Notes under the pieces: model-generated
The model's input: the letters and a program-made list of their open reading frames with translations, nothing else
Told to the model about the DNA's origin: nothing
Databases searched by the model: none
Position numbers and translations under genes: made by a program
Origin: Candidatus Sulfopaludibacter sp. SbA3
GTDB taxonomy: Bacteria > Acidobacteriota > Terriglobia > 20CM-2-55-15
DNA length: 53,529 bases
Direction: 5' to 3'
NCBI GenBank assembly: GCA_945865815.1
Contig: CAMBFR010000014.1
Location: 1-53,529, forward strand
Part shown: piece after piece, positions 17,717 to 25,909 of the stretch
Numbering within the stretch: the first letter of the stretch is position 1
Layout of the letters: each line of letters begins with the position of its first letter

Positions 17717-17920
17717 ATGACTTTAGAAATGACAGATCGGATTCGTGAAATCCTCGCCGGGCTCAAACCTGCCGCAGTGTATCTTTTCGGTTCTGCCGCG
17801 AAGGGGCATGCTCGGCCCGAGAGCGATCTGGATCTGGCAATCCTGCCCACGTCGGTCGTCATCAATCGCCCCCTGAGCGACTTCGATCGTTTCCTGCGGG
17901 AATGCAGCGCTGCTCTATAG
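17717..17920 (+). pseudogene. truncated MNT-type nucleotidyltransferase domain
   Basis: A 67-residue frame with the nucleotidyltransferase core FGSAAKGHARPESDLDL (GSxxxG...SDLDL, two of the three usual acidic residues). Minimal nucleotidyltransferase (MNT) antitoxins are normally 90-140 residues with a third Asp and more helices. This one stops soon after the motif, and no HEPN partner follows. It is probably a remnant, though a very short functional protein cannot be excluded. It has a weak start context (no clear ribosome-binding site). Confidence 0.5.
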
Positions 17921-18025
17921 CGCAATTCAGAAAGCGGCGCCCGGCCGTCAGACCTCCGTTCGTTCCGGACCGGCTGATGCCCGCGGGGCGCAGCCATGGA
18001 GAACGGTGATAAGCTTGCCGCGCCT

Positions 18026-20161
18026 ATGTACAGATTGCTCGGTTGTCTTTTTGTTCTGCTTGCGCTCCCGATAGCTGCGTCAGCTCAGGATGCAATCGCC
18101 CGCAAAGTTCCCCGCGGACCGGCAATTGACGGCCGGCTGAACGACGACGTGTGGTCTTCCGCCGCTCCGCTCGGCGAGTTTCGTCAGAAGGAGCCGAGCG
18201 AGGGCGAGCCTGCGACGGAGCAGACCACGGTTCGCATCCTTTACGATGACACGCAACTCTACATAGGCGTTCAGATCGCAGACAGCGTGCCCGCCGAGAT
18301 TCGCGCGGGCGAACTTCGCCGCGACAACACGCTGGAATCCGACGACAGCTTCGCGGTCATTCTCGACACGTTTCACGACCATCGGAACGCCTTCCTCTTT
18401 CGAATCAACCCGCGCGGCACCCGCTTTGACGCACTGGTACGCAACGAAAACCGCATCATGAGCGCCGACTGGGACGAGCAGTGGACGGCATCCGCCATCC
18501 TGACTGAAGAAGGATGGTCTGCGGAGTTTGCGATTCCGTTCAAGATTCTTCGATTTTCGAGCGCAGAGGCACAGACCTGGGGCCTGAACTTCGAGCGTGT
18601 GATCAAGCGCAAGAATGAAGCCGTCTACTGGGCGGGCTGGGATCGCGACTATGCCTTCACGAATGTGTCGCAGGCCGGCCACCTTGGCGGGCTCCAGAAC
18701 ATCCGGCAGACCGAGCGGCTGAGGATTCGGCCTTACTTCATTACCGGCATCGAACGGTTCAACGCGGTGACCACTCCCGGCAGAAAAGTGATTCGGGACT
18801 TCGGCATCGATGATTTGAAATTTTCCCTGACGTCGAACCTGACCGCGGACCTGACAGTGAATCCGGATTTCGCCCAGACCGAAGTGGATGCGCAGCAGGT
18901 GAACCTGACGCGATTCAGTTTGTTCTTTCCCGAGAAGCGGCAGTTCTTCATCGAAGGCGCGGATTCGCTGAAGATGGGCGTGGGCCTTCTGCATCTTGGC
19001 CCCCCTCCCGTGGAAATGTTCTACAGCCGCAGCATCGGTCTTTCGGAGACAGGCGAACGCATTCCGTTACTCGGCGGCGGAAAGATGACCGGAAAAATTG
19101 CAGGTTTCGACCTGGGAATACTGAGCGTTCAAACCGATGACCATCTCGGCCGGCCAGGCGAGAACTACGCCGTTGGCCGGATTCGAAAAGAAATTCTCGG
19201 GCGGTCTTACATTGGCGCCATTGTGACGAACCGGCAGGGGGCGGGCCGGTGGAATCGTGTTGCCGGGGCCGACGCCCGGTTTGTGCTCAAACGATATCTG
19301 AATATCGGAGCGCTGTTTGCAAAGTCATCGGATGCGTCCGGCGCCGATCAGAGTTGGGCGCGGCAGGCGGGCATCGAATGGCGCGCCGACCGGATCGAGG
19401 CCGGGATCAATTACATCAATATCGATCCGAACTTTAATCCGGGAATCGGGTATGTGCGGCGCAGGGACCGCATGATCGGACAGCGGATTTCGTGGAGGCC
19501 CAGGCCCGGCATCAGAGGGATTCGTCAGCTGGAGTTCACGCCAACTTCAGTGACATACCACAACAACTCGAATGTTCTGCAGAGCCGGCAATCGAGAATG
19601 CAGGTCGCGGCGTCGTTTCAGAGCGGCGACCGAATCGAGATGGATGCCAGCAACGTTGTCGAGCGCCTGTCTCGCCGATTCAACATCGGGCCGGGCGTCG
19701 CCTTGCCGGCCGGCGCCTACCAATGGAATGAATCGGTCATGACGTTCAGGTCTTATAACGGACGCAGGGCGAGCGGTACGATCGGATTCAATTTCGGCGA
19801 CTTCTATAACGGGATGAAACACACGCTGAACCTCGCCGGAGAGCTACGGCCAAACAAGAACCTGTCGTTCAGTCCGACTTACAACTACAACAATGTGGAT
19901 CTGGTCGAAGGGTCGTTCGACACGCATCTGGCGGGATTGAGATCCAACGTGTCGTTTACGACGAATCTCCTGACTTCGGCCTATCTGCAATACACCAGCG
20001 CCGGACAGCTTGCCGCGCTTCAACTGCGCCTGAACTACATTTTCCGTTCGATTGACAACATCTTCGTCGTTTACAACGAAACCCGGTACACGGAAGGAGT
20101 CTTCAATGGAGAGTCCAACCGCTCGCTCGTTTTGAAGGTGACGTACTCACTCCACAGGTAG
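18026..20161 (+). CDS. CBM9-like plus DUF5916 outer-membrane barrel protein
   Basis: An exported protein of about 711 residues. Start preferred at 18026 (MYRLLGCLFVLLALPIAASA), a clean signal peptide; the frame also opens at 17996. After the signal comes a carbohydrate-binding-module-9-like domain (IDGRLNDDVW, then LYDDTQLYIGVQIAD) and then DUF5916, recognised by FSLFFPEKRQFFIEGAD near residue 305 and a series of alternating strands ending in VLKVTYSLHR, as in outer-membrane beta-barrels. Such proteins are common in Acidobacteriota and Bacteroidota and are thought to handle glycans or peptides at the surface; the exact role is unknown. No partner gene is obvious nearby. Confidence 0.85.
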   Translation: MYRLLGCLFVLLALPIAASAQDAIARKVPRGPAIDGRLNDDVWSSAAPLGEFRQKEPSEGEPATEQTTVRILYDDTQLYIGVQIADSVPAEIRAGELRRDNTLESDDSFAVILDTFHDHRNAFLFRINPRGTRFDALVRNENRIMSADWDEQWTASAILTEEGWSAEFAIPFKILRFSSAEAQTWGLNFERVIKRKNEAVYWAGWDRDYAFTNVSQAGHLGGLQNIRQTERLRIRPYFITGIERFNAVTTPGRKVIRDFGIDDLKFSLTSNLTADLTVNPDFAQTEVDAQQVNLTRFSLFFPEKRQFFIEGADSLKMGVGLLHLGPPPVEMFYSRSIGLSETGERIPLLGGGKMTGKIAGFDLGILSVQTDDHLGRPGENYAVGRIRKEILGRSYIGAIVTNRQGAGRWNRVAGADARFVLKRYLNIGALFAKSSDASGADQSWARQAGIEWRADRIEAGINYINIDPNFNPGIGYVRRRDRMIGQRISWRPRPGIRGIRQLEFTPTSVTYHNNSNVLQSRQSRMQVAASFQSGDRIEMDASNVVERLSRRFNIGPGVALPAGAYQWNESVMTFRSYNGRRASGTIGFNFGDFYNGMKHTLNLAGELRPNKNLSFSPTYNYNNVDLVEGSFDTHLAGLRSNVSFTTNLLTSAYLQYTSAGQLAALQLRLNYIFRSIDNIFVVYNETRYTEGVFNGESNRSLVLKVTYSLHR

Positions 20162-20355
20162 TTCAGTCCCTCTCCCGCTCCCCCGTGATTCCGCGCACCC
20201 GGCATTCTGTCCCTGAACTGTGTCTGCCGGACGGCCTTTACGCAGAATTGGCAAAGCTACAGAATCCTCTTCGCCGCATCTGCTTGAAAAATCTTGAACA
20301 TCCAGGCGCCCATCTGTGGTTCTATAACTGCACTTTGCGGAGCCCGGAGGGAGTC

Positions 20356-21618
20356 ATGCGTCTATCCTTATTCGTACGTGTACTAATGGTGAGCCTGATT
20401 CCGCTGAGCAGCTTTGCGGTAATGCAACGGTTCACGGTCCTGCAGCACCCGGCTATCAACTACTATGAAACCGAGCCCACGGACTCCGTCACCCAACTTT
20501 GGAAACGGATCGAGTCCGGGGAAGTCCGGCTGGAACGCGACGCTCAGCATGGATACTTGAAGTCGCTGCTGAACGCATTGGACATTGATGTCTCTTCCCA
20601 GATTCTCGTGTCGTCCAAAACAAGTCTCCAGCTCAAAATGATCTCGCCGGCGACACCGCGAGCAATCTACTTCAACGACGACACCTACATCGGCTGGGTA
20701 CAGGGCAGTCCCCTTCTCGAAATCACGACTGTCGACCCCAAACTGGGCGCCGTCTTTTATTCCATCGAGCAGGAGGGCGACAAACCAAAGATCGAACGTG
20801 AATTCGACGTGTGCCTGCAGTGCCACAACCCGGTTGCTCCAGGTCACGTGATGTCGTCCACCGTGCCGGATGAAACGGGAACGCCCGTCTTTCACGCCGG
20901 CTTCTTCGCGACGAGCGACCGCAGTCCACTCCAGGAGCGTTGGGGCGGCTGGTACGTAACCGGCACACACGGCGACCAGCTGCATATGGGTAATCTGGTC
21001 CTGCGAAATCTTCCTCCGGCCAAGGCGGGGCTGGCCGAAACCACGGTAAAGCTGGAACGCTCGGAGGGCGCGAACGTCACCGATCTGACCGCCCTCTTCG
21101 ATTCCAGCAAATACCTCACCAACTACAGCGACATCGTCGCCCTCATGGTGCTGGGTCATCAGATCTTTGTGGAAAACCAGGTTACGGAGTTGAACTACGC
21201 GGCGCAGAAAGCCGTCTACGACTCGCCGGGCGCCGACACTCTCAAACAGTGGGAAGGCAAAGCCGAAGGGTTGGTCGACGCGATGTTGCTTGTGGGTGAA
21301 GCCCAACTATCGAGCAGCATCTCCGGAACGTCGGGGTTTGCAGAGGACTTTCAGCGCCGCGGTATCCGCGACTCGTCCGGAAGGTCTCTCCGGGATCTGG
21401 ATCTCCAGCGGCGGTTATTCAAGTACCCGCTGAGCTACGTGATCTATTCCCGGGAGTTCGACAACCTGCCCGCGCCCGCAAGGAACTATGTTTCCCGCCG
21501 AATCCTCGAGGTTCTCAACGGCGAGGACCATAGTCCGAAGTTCAAGCACCTTTCGCCGGACGACAGGCAGGCGATTCTGCAGATTCTGAAAGAGACCAAA
21601 CCCGACTTCGCCCGCTAG
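20356..21618 (+). CDS. exported single-haem (CxxCH) protein of unknown function
   Basis: Start at 20356, behind GGAGGGAG, opening a signal sequence (LFVRVLMVSLIPLSSFA). The 420-residue product has one c-type haem motif, CLQCHNP, near residue 155, inside an otherwise unrecognised domain that recalls a PAS/sensor-like fold. A nearby His-rich GTHGDQLHMGN could supply a distal ligand. The C-terminal 200 residues are helical and polar. It probably works in the periplasm as a redox or sensing protein; this is inference. Its stop codon interlocks with the stop of the serine hydrolase on the other strand within a CTAG tetranucleotide. Confidence 0.7.
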   Translation: MRLSLFVRVLMVSLIPLSSFAVMQRFTVLQHPAINYYETEPTDSVTQLWKRIESGEVRLERDAQHGYLKSLLNALDIDVSSQILVSSKTSLQLKMISPATPRAIYFNDDTYIGWVQGSPLLEITTVDPKLGAVFYSIEQEGDKPKIEREFDVCLQCHNPVAPGHVMSSTVPDETGTPVFHAGFFATSDRSPLQERWGGWYVTGTHGDQLHMGNLVLRNLPPAKAGLAETTVKLERSEGANVTDLTALFDSSKYLTNYSDIVALMVLGHQIFVENQVTELNYAAQKAVYDSPGADTLKQWEGKAEGLVDAMLLVGEAQLSSSISGTSGFAEDFQRRGIRDSSGRSLRDLDLQRRLFKYPLSYVIYSREFDNLPAPARNYVSRRILEVLNGEDHSPKFKHLSPDDRQAILQILKETKPDFAR

Positions 21619-22850
21619 ACTGCAAGCTGATACACGCCGCGCTCGAACGCATCGTGGAGGGCGAGCGCTTTACGGTCCGCGAACGGGAGAAACTGCATCA
21701 TGATCACCCCCGTGATGCCGCGGGCCGGATCCAGCCAGTAATAGGTGTTGTTGATTCCGCCCCAGCTCAGGCTGCCGGCGGACCGCTTGCCCTGCACCGA
21801 GCCGGTGGTGATCAGGAATCCCAGACCCCATTTGTCACGCCCGTCCGCAACAAACGAGAAGTCGTCGCTGCGCTCGGGCAGCGCGGTCTTGAGCGCCGGG
21901 ACGCCAATCGCGCCGATATGGTTTCGGCCCATCAGGGCTGCGGTGTTGGCCGACAGGATGCGGACGCCATCGAGTTCGCCCCCGTTGAGCAGCGCCCGGG
22001 TGAAGCGGATATAGTCGCCGGCGGTCGATGACAGGCCTCCTCCGCCGATCGGCGTAAAGCCCGATGTGGCCGGCTGCACGCCATCCTTCACGATGGAGCC
22101 GTCCCCCAGGCGGCGATTCACCGTCACGAGGCGCGCTTCCTTGTCCTTCGGAACAGAGTAGAAGGTATCGGGCATCCCCAGTGGCGTGAAGATGCGCTGG
22201 CGGAAGTAGTTCTCGAGCGGCAGTCCCGAGACTTTCTCGACGAGCCGGCCCAGCCAATCCGTGCTCGTACCGTAAAGCCATCGCTCCCCCGGCTCGAACA
22301 CCAGCGGTCCAACAGGGTAAGTCTCGCCCGCGCGCGGCTTGAAGTCGCGAACGGTCGGGTTCGTGAACGCGTATCCAAGTCCGGATGTATGGGTGAACAG
22401 ATGCCGGATCGTTATCGCCTTCGTGGCCGGCCGCAGCCGATAAGCGCCACTGGCGCTGTCGAACGACTCGAAGACGGGCAGCCTGGCGAGTTCCGGAAGA
22501 TATTTTTCCACTGGATCTTCAATCGCAAAGCGGCCCTGCTCGACAAGCTGCATGGCGGCGGTCGACGTAATCGCCTTGGTCATGGATGCGATCCGGAACA
22601 GCGAGTCCAGCCGGAGTGGGCGGGCTTCGCCGATATCGGCGACTCCGAACGCGCCCTGGTAGATGATGCGCCTGCGATCGGCCGCCATCACGACCACGCC
22701 GGCCACGTCCTTGCGCTCGACGGCGCGGCGCATCGCGTCGTCAATGGACTGGACAGTTGCCTGGGCAGTGGACTGGGGCTGTTGTGCGTTTGCGGCGAGC
22801 GGCAAAGCCGCTGCGCCTCCAAGCAGTGTTAAACATTCCCGCCGATTCAT
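21615..22850 (-). CDS. exported serine hydrolase, class C beta-lactamase/esterase family
   Basis: A 411-residue protein with a signal sequence (RRECLTLLGGAAALPLAANA). The beta-lactamase-family Ser-x-x-Lys motif is SMTK (in RIASMTKAIT). The Tyr motif is YGTSTDWLG, where YxN of true lactamases is YGT as in EstB-type esterases, and the third motif is WGG (LSWGGINNTYY) instead of KTG. This pattern fits an esterase or D-amino-acid-peptidase-like enzyme rather than an antibiotic-resistance enzyme. It is periplasmic or membrane-attached, monocistronic, and convergent with the CxxCH gene, with overlapping stops. Confidence 0.85.
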   Translation of the reverse strand: MNRRECLTLLGGAAALPLAANAQQPQSTAQATVQSIDDAMRRAVERKDVAGVVVMAADRRRIIYQGAFGVADIGEARPLRLDSLFRIASMTKAITSTAAMQLVEQGRFAIEDPVEKYLPELARLPVFESFDSASGAYRLRPATKAITIRHLFTHTSGLGYAFTNPTVRDFKPRAGETYPVGPLVFEPGERWLYGTSTDWLGRLVEKVSGLPLENYFRQRIFTPLGMPDTFYSVPKDKEARLVTVNRRLGDGSIVKDGVQPATSGFTPIGGGGLSSTAGDYIRFTRALLNGGELDGVRILSANTAALMGRNHIGAIGVPALKTALPERSDDFSFVADGRDKWGLGFLITTGSVQGKRSAGSLSWGGINNTYYWLDPARGITGVIMMQFLPFADRKALALHDAFERGVYQLAV

Positions 22851-22886
22851 CCGATTAACCTCCGAACGAGTCCGGTAAAGCCGTTT

Positions 22887-23798
22887 TCATGGAAGGCCTC
22901 CCGTCAGTTCCTTATAAATTCGCCGCACCGTAACTTCGCGCTGTGCAGCGTACGTGGGCAGCTTCTCGTACTGCTGAAGTTTCACCGCGGCGACAGCCTG
23001 ATCTTCGGTCGCCCCTCGCGCAATCTCATTCTGGATAGCGTCTCGTGCGTCAATAAGTATCTGCCGCATGCGGTTCAGTTCTGCTCGAGTTCCCCTGGGG
23101 TCTTCGGGAATGGGGCCATGGCCCGGCACAAAGATATCGGCCCCGAGAGCCTCCACCGCATCCAGCACCCGCAGCCATGAGACACCGTAGCCCTGCGCCA
23201 TATTCGGAAATTCCTCGGAGAAGAAAACTTCGCTCAGATACGCAATCCGGTCCTGTGGGACAAAGACGATACTGTCTCCCAGCGTGTGAGCCCGGCCGAA
23301 ATAGAGAACCTGAATTTCCTTGCCGCCGAAATAGAAGGTCACGCGATCACGAAAGGTCTCGTTCGGCAGCCTCGCCCGCTGCTCTTCGGCGGACAAGCCA
23401 CCGCGCACCATCTGGTCGAGAAGGCCGGCACGGTAGTTCTCGTGCCCGATCTTGAACACGTCCGCGTAGGCAGTATTTCCCTTGCTGAACGGATCGTGGA
23501 AGGAAGAAGAAACAAGATAGCGAACCGGCTGTTTGATGATGCTGGAAATCGATTCTCGTTCCGCGCGCGCGACCGCTTCCGAATCCAGGGCGTCGACCAC
23601 CAGTGCCCCCTCGCTTGTAACGATGACGCCGCTGCTAAACACCCTGCCTGCGTTGGTCGTGGAGTAGACATAGTGACCGGGAGCGACCTGTCTCAAGCTT
23701 CCGGAGCTCGCGGACTGGCCGGCCGGGGGCGCCTGTGCAGATACGAATAAGATGGAAGAAAGGCAAATCAGAGGGATCATCGCGGATTTTGTCATCAT
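22887..23798 (-). CDS. exported MBL-fold protein with degenerate zinc motif
   Basis: A 303-residue protein with a signal peptide (MIPLICLSSILFVSAQA) and a metallo-beta-lactamase fold. Two later ligands are kept (GRAHTLGD near 172, FVPGHGP near 222), but the main HxHxDH motif is replaced by SSSFHDPFSKGN (97-108): only one His remains and the Asp-His pair is Pro-Phe. It therefore probably cannot bind two zinc ions in the normal way. The start is at 23798 or the adjacent ATG at 23795, behind GAGGAA. It is divergent from the methyltransferase gene with only 38 bp between the starts. Confidence 0.82.
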   Translation of the reverse strand: MMTKSAMIPLICLSSILFVSAQAPPAGQSASSGSLRQVAPGHYVYSTTNAGRVFSSGVIVTSEGALVVDALDSEAVARAERESISSIIKQPVRYLVSSSFHDPFSKGNTAYADVFKIGHENYRAGLLDQMVRGGLSAEEQRARLPNETFRDRVTFYFGGKEIQVLYFGRAHTLGDSIVFVPQDRIAYLSEVFFSEEFPNMAQGYGVSWLRVLDAVEALGADIFVPGHGPIPEDPRGTRAELNRMRQILIDARDAIQNEIARGATEDQAVAAVKLQQYEKLPTYAAQREVTVRRIYKELTGGLP

Positions 23799-23806
23799 GC
23801 TTTCCT

Positions 23807-23827
23807 CTTGGCGCCAAGTATATATAC
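23807..23827. promoter_or_regulatory. two adjacent palindromes in a 38-bp divergent promoter region
   Basis: CTTGGCGCCAAG (23807-23818) is a perfect 12-nt palindrome, immediately followed by GTATATATAC (23818-23827), which contains the likely -10 region of the methyltransferase gene. This is a compact arrangement that could be a shared operator for both divergent genes. Confidence 0.4.
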
Positions 23828-23828
23828 T
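23823..23828 (+). promoter_or_regulatory. putative -10 box for a leaderless methyltransferase mRNA
   Basis: TATACT followed by 8 nt and the ATG at 23837; no ribosome-binding site is present. Confidence 0.42.
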
Positions 23829-23836
23829 CGCGGAAT

Positions 23837-24526
23837 ATGAAACGACGAATTCTCTCCTTACTTCTGTCCAGCTTGCTTACTGTACTGGCGGCCGCGTGGC
23901 CGGTCGAGGCGTTCCAGGGCACGCACCCGCTTACCGACCGGCGGATTGCTCCGGTCATGGGCGCCGCGGGCGCGGACTGGCTGGATCGGCCCGAGCGGGA
24001 GCGCGAAGAGAATCCGGAAGGCGCACTGGATGCAATCGGCATCCGGCCCGGAATGACAATCGCCGATATTGGCGCGGGGACAGGTTACTTCTCCTTGCGC
24101 ATGGCCCGGCGCGTTGGGCCCGGTGGAAAGGTCTACGCAAACGATCTTCAGCCGGAAATGCTGCGGCGGCTTCGTCAGAATGCGGGTAGCGCCGGACTCA
24201 CGAATATCGAGATCGTTCAGGGAGAGGTAGCCGACCCCAGGCTTCCGGCCGGCCGGATCGATCTGGTTTTGCTGGTCGACGTGTATCACGAGTTCTCACA
24301 GCCTCAATTGATGCTGAGAAAGATCCGCGAAGCATTGAAGCCCGACGGCAGGCTGGTTCTCCTGGAATACCGCAAGGAAGATCCCTCGGTTCCGATTCGT
24401 CCGGAACACAAGATGAGCGTCGCCGAGGTTCGAACCGAACTCGCTGCGGAGGGATTCGTCCTCGCGCGCGTGATCGACACATTGCCCCGCCAGCACATCC
24501 TAATCCTGACAAAGGGTACAGATTGA
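23837..24526 (+). CDS. class I SAM methyltransferase with N-terminal signal peptide
   Basis: Start at 23837 (MKRRILSLLLSSLLTVLAAA), which creates a standard signal peptide; the longer frame from 23735 runs through the neighbour's 5' end and is rejected. The mature part is a Rossmann methyltransferase: motif I ADIGAGTGYFSLRMA, an acidic residue in VYANDLQPEM (motif II), VLLVDVYHEF (motif IV) and LKPDGRLVLLEY (motif V). Such proteins act on small molecules or proteins with S-adenosylmethionine, which is cytoplasmic, so the signal is puzzling: it may be a membrane anchor, or the protein may have another role. Related signal-bearing methyltransferases are known from environmental genomes. Confidence 0.82.
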   Translation: MKRRILSLLLSSLLTVLAAAWPVEAFQGTHPLTDRRIAPVMGAAGADWLDRPEREREENPEGALDAIGIRPGMTIADIGAGTGYFSLRMARRVGPGGKVYANDLQPEMLRRLRQNAGSAGLTNIEIVQGEVADPRLPAGRIDLVLLVDVYHEFSQPQLMLRKIREALKPDGRLVLLEYRKEDPSVPIRPEHKMSVAEVRTELAAEGFVLARVIDTLPRQHILILTKGTD

Positions 24527-24556
24527 GTAGGCCTTCCCTCCTGAACAGGGGGGAAT

Positions 24557-24689
24557 TTTGAAATTGGACGAATCCTGCACCTCAGATCCGAAATCCGAAA
24601 TATCAGATTGGACCAGGCAGGAAGGATCGCCAGTCCAATTCAAGATTTCGGATTTCGGATCTGAGGTGCAGGATTCGTCCAATTTCAAA
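24557..24689. repeat. long perfect inverted repeat (family E, 45-bp arms)
   Basis: Arms 24557-24601 and 24645-24689 are exact reverse complements over 45 bp, with a 43-bp centre in which GATTGGAC and GTCCAATT can pair further. The arms contain the tandem ATCCGAAATCCGAAAT. It lies in the 245-bp gap between the methyltransferase and MBL genes, which holds nothing else except the downstream ribosome-binding site. Confidence 0.9.
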
Positions 24690-24771
24690 GTGTCTCCCAT
24701 ACCCGCACGTTGACACGCCATCGGGCAACACATACGATGACGGCTTCACTTACAAGCAAATGGAGGATCTG

Positions 24772-25887
24772 ATGCGCGCAAGAATACTGTTGGTCCTGGC
24801 TCTGACGCTTTCCGCCGCCGTGGCTGTGGCGCAGAACAGAAGAACAACATTGGACATTTACGTCGTGGACGTCGAGGGCGGCACCGGCGTCCTTTTTGTC
24901 ACGCCTTCCGGCGAATCGGTGCTCATCGATTCCGGAAATACCGGCAACGGCGCGGTCCGTGACGCCGAGCGGATCGTGGCTGCGGCAAAGGATGCGGGCG
25001 TGACGAAGATCGATCACCTGATCACGACGCACTTCCACGGCGATCATGTCGGCGGCCTCAGTGAGTTGGCAAAACGAATTCCCATCATGGACTTCATCGA
25101 CCATGGCCCAAACACTCAGCCGAATGCCGCGACAGATGCGTTCCTGAACGGCGAGTATCGTGACCTTTACACCAAGACGAAGCACACCATCGCGAAGCCG
25201 GGCGACAAGATCAATATCGCCGGCCTGGACTGGCGCATCGTAAGTTCCGCCGCGCAGGTGATCCAGACGTCGATTCAGGGCAGGGCGGCTGCGAATCCTC
25301 TTTGCGCCGCGTATACCCCCGCGACCGGAGTCCAGCTGACCGAGGACGATCAGTCCGTGGGTTCCGTCATTCAGTTCGGCAGGTTCCGAACCATGCTCCT
25401 TGGCGACCTGACATTGAACCGGCAATTCGATCTGATGTGCCCGCAGAACCGCATCGGCACGCTGGATCTGCTGCTGGCCGGACGCCACGGCAACGTCAAC
25501 GGCGAATTCCTTGTCCATCCGCTTCGCCCGCGCGCCGTCGTCACCAATAACGGAACGCGCAAGGGCGGACAGCCGGAAGCCATGAAGATCTTTCATAGCT
25601 CTCCGGGCGTGGAAGATGTCTGGCAGATCCATTTTTCGCAACTGGCCGGACAGGAGTATGCGGCTCCGGGAATGTTCATCGCCAACCTGTACGACCAGCA
25701 GCCCGAGGCCGTCGCGGTCGCGCCGTTTGTCGCTCCGCCGCAAGGCCAGGAAGCTCCTCCGGCTCCGCAGCACAACGGGAATGCGTTCTGGTTCAAGATC
25801 CAGGCGCAGCAGGACGGCACATTCACGATCACCAATGCACGGAACGGGTTCAGCAAAACCTATAGACCGCCAACGGCGAGTAACTAG
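24772..25887 (+). CDS. exported MBL-fold hydrolase (ComEC/Rec2-type domain)
   Basis: Start at 24772 behind GGAGG (the ATG at 24760 lies within the ribosome-binding site). Signal peptide ILLVLALTLSAAVAVAQ, then a metallo-beta-lactamase domain of the type found at the C-terminus of ComEC: IYVVDVEGGTGVLFVTPSGE, IDSGN, TTHFHGDHVGGL (complete HxHxDH) and a LGDLT segment. The C-terminal 90 residues (from APFVAPPQGQEAPP) add a Pro-rich linker and a small beta domain. Stand-alone exported proteins of this class are probably nucleases or phosphoesterases; the substrate is unknown. The cytochrome gene follows after 22 bp, so co-transcription is likely. Confidence 0.85.
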   Translation: MRARILLVLALTLSAAVAVAQNRRTTLDIYVVDVEGGTGVLFVTPSGESVLIDSGNTGNGAVRDAERIVAAAKDAGVTKIDHLITTHFHGDHVGGLSELAKRIPIMDFIDHGPNTQPNAATDAFLNGEYRDLYTKTKHTIAKPGDKINIAGLDWRIVSSAAQVIQTSIQGRAAANPLCAAYTPATGVQLTEDDQSVGSVIQFGRFRTMLLGDLTLNRQFDLMCPQNRIGTLDLLLAGRHGNVNGEFLVHPLRPRAVVTNNGTRKGGQPEAMKIFHSSPGVEDVWQIHFSQLAGQEYAAPGMFIANLYDQQPEAVAVAPFVAPPQGQEAPPAPQHNGNAFWFKIQAQQDGTFTITNARNGFSKTYRPPTASN

Positions 25888-25909
25888 CCGTTAATAAGGA
25901 GAGACATCT

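Noticed and set aside
21615-22850. Antibiotic-inactivating class C beta-lactamase
   Set aside because: The Tyr motif is YGT and the KTG position is WGG, which fits an esterase-like member better.
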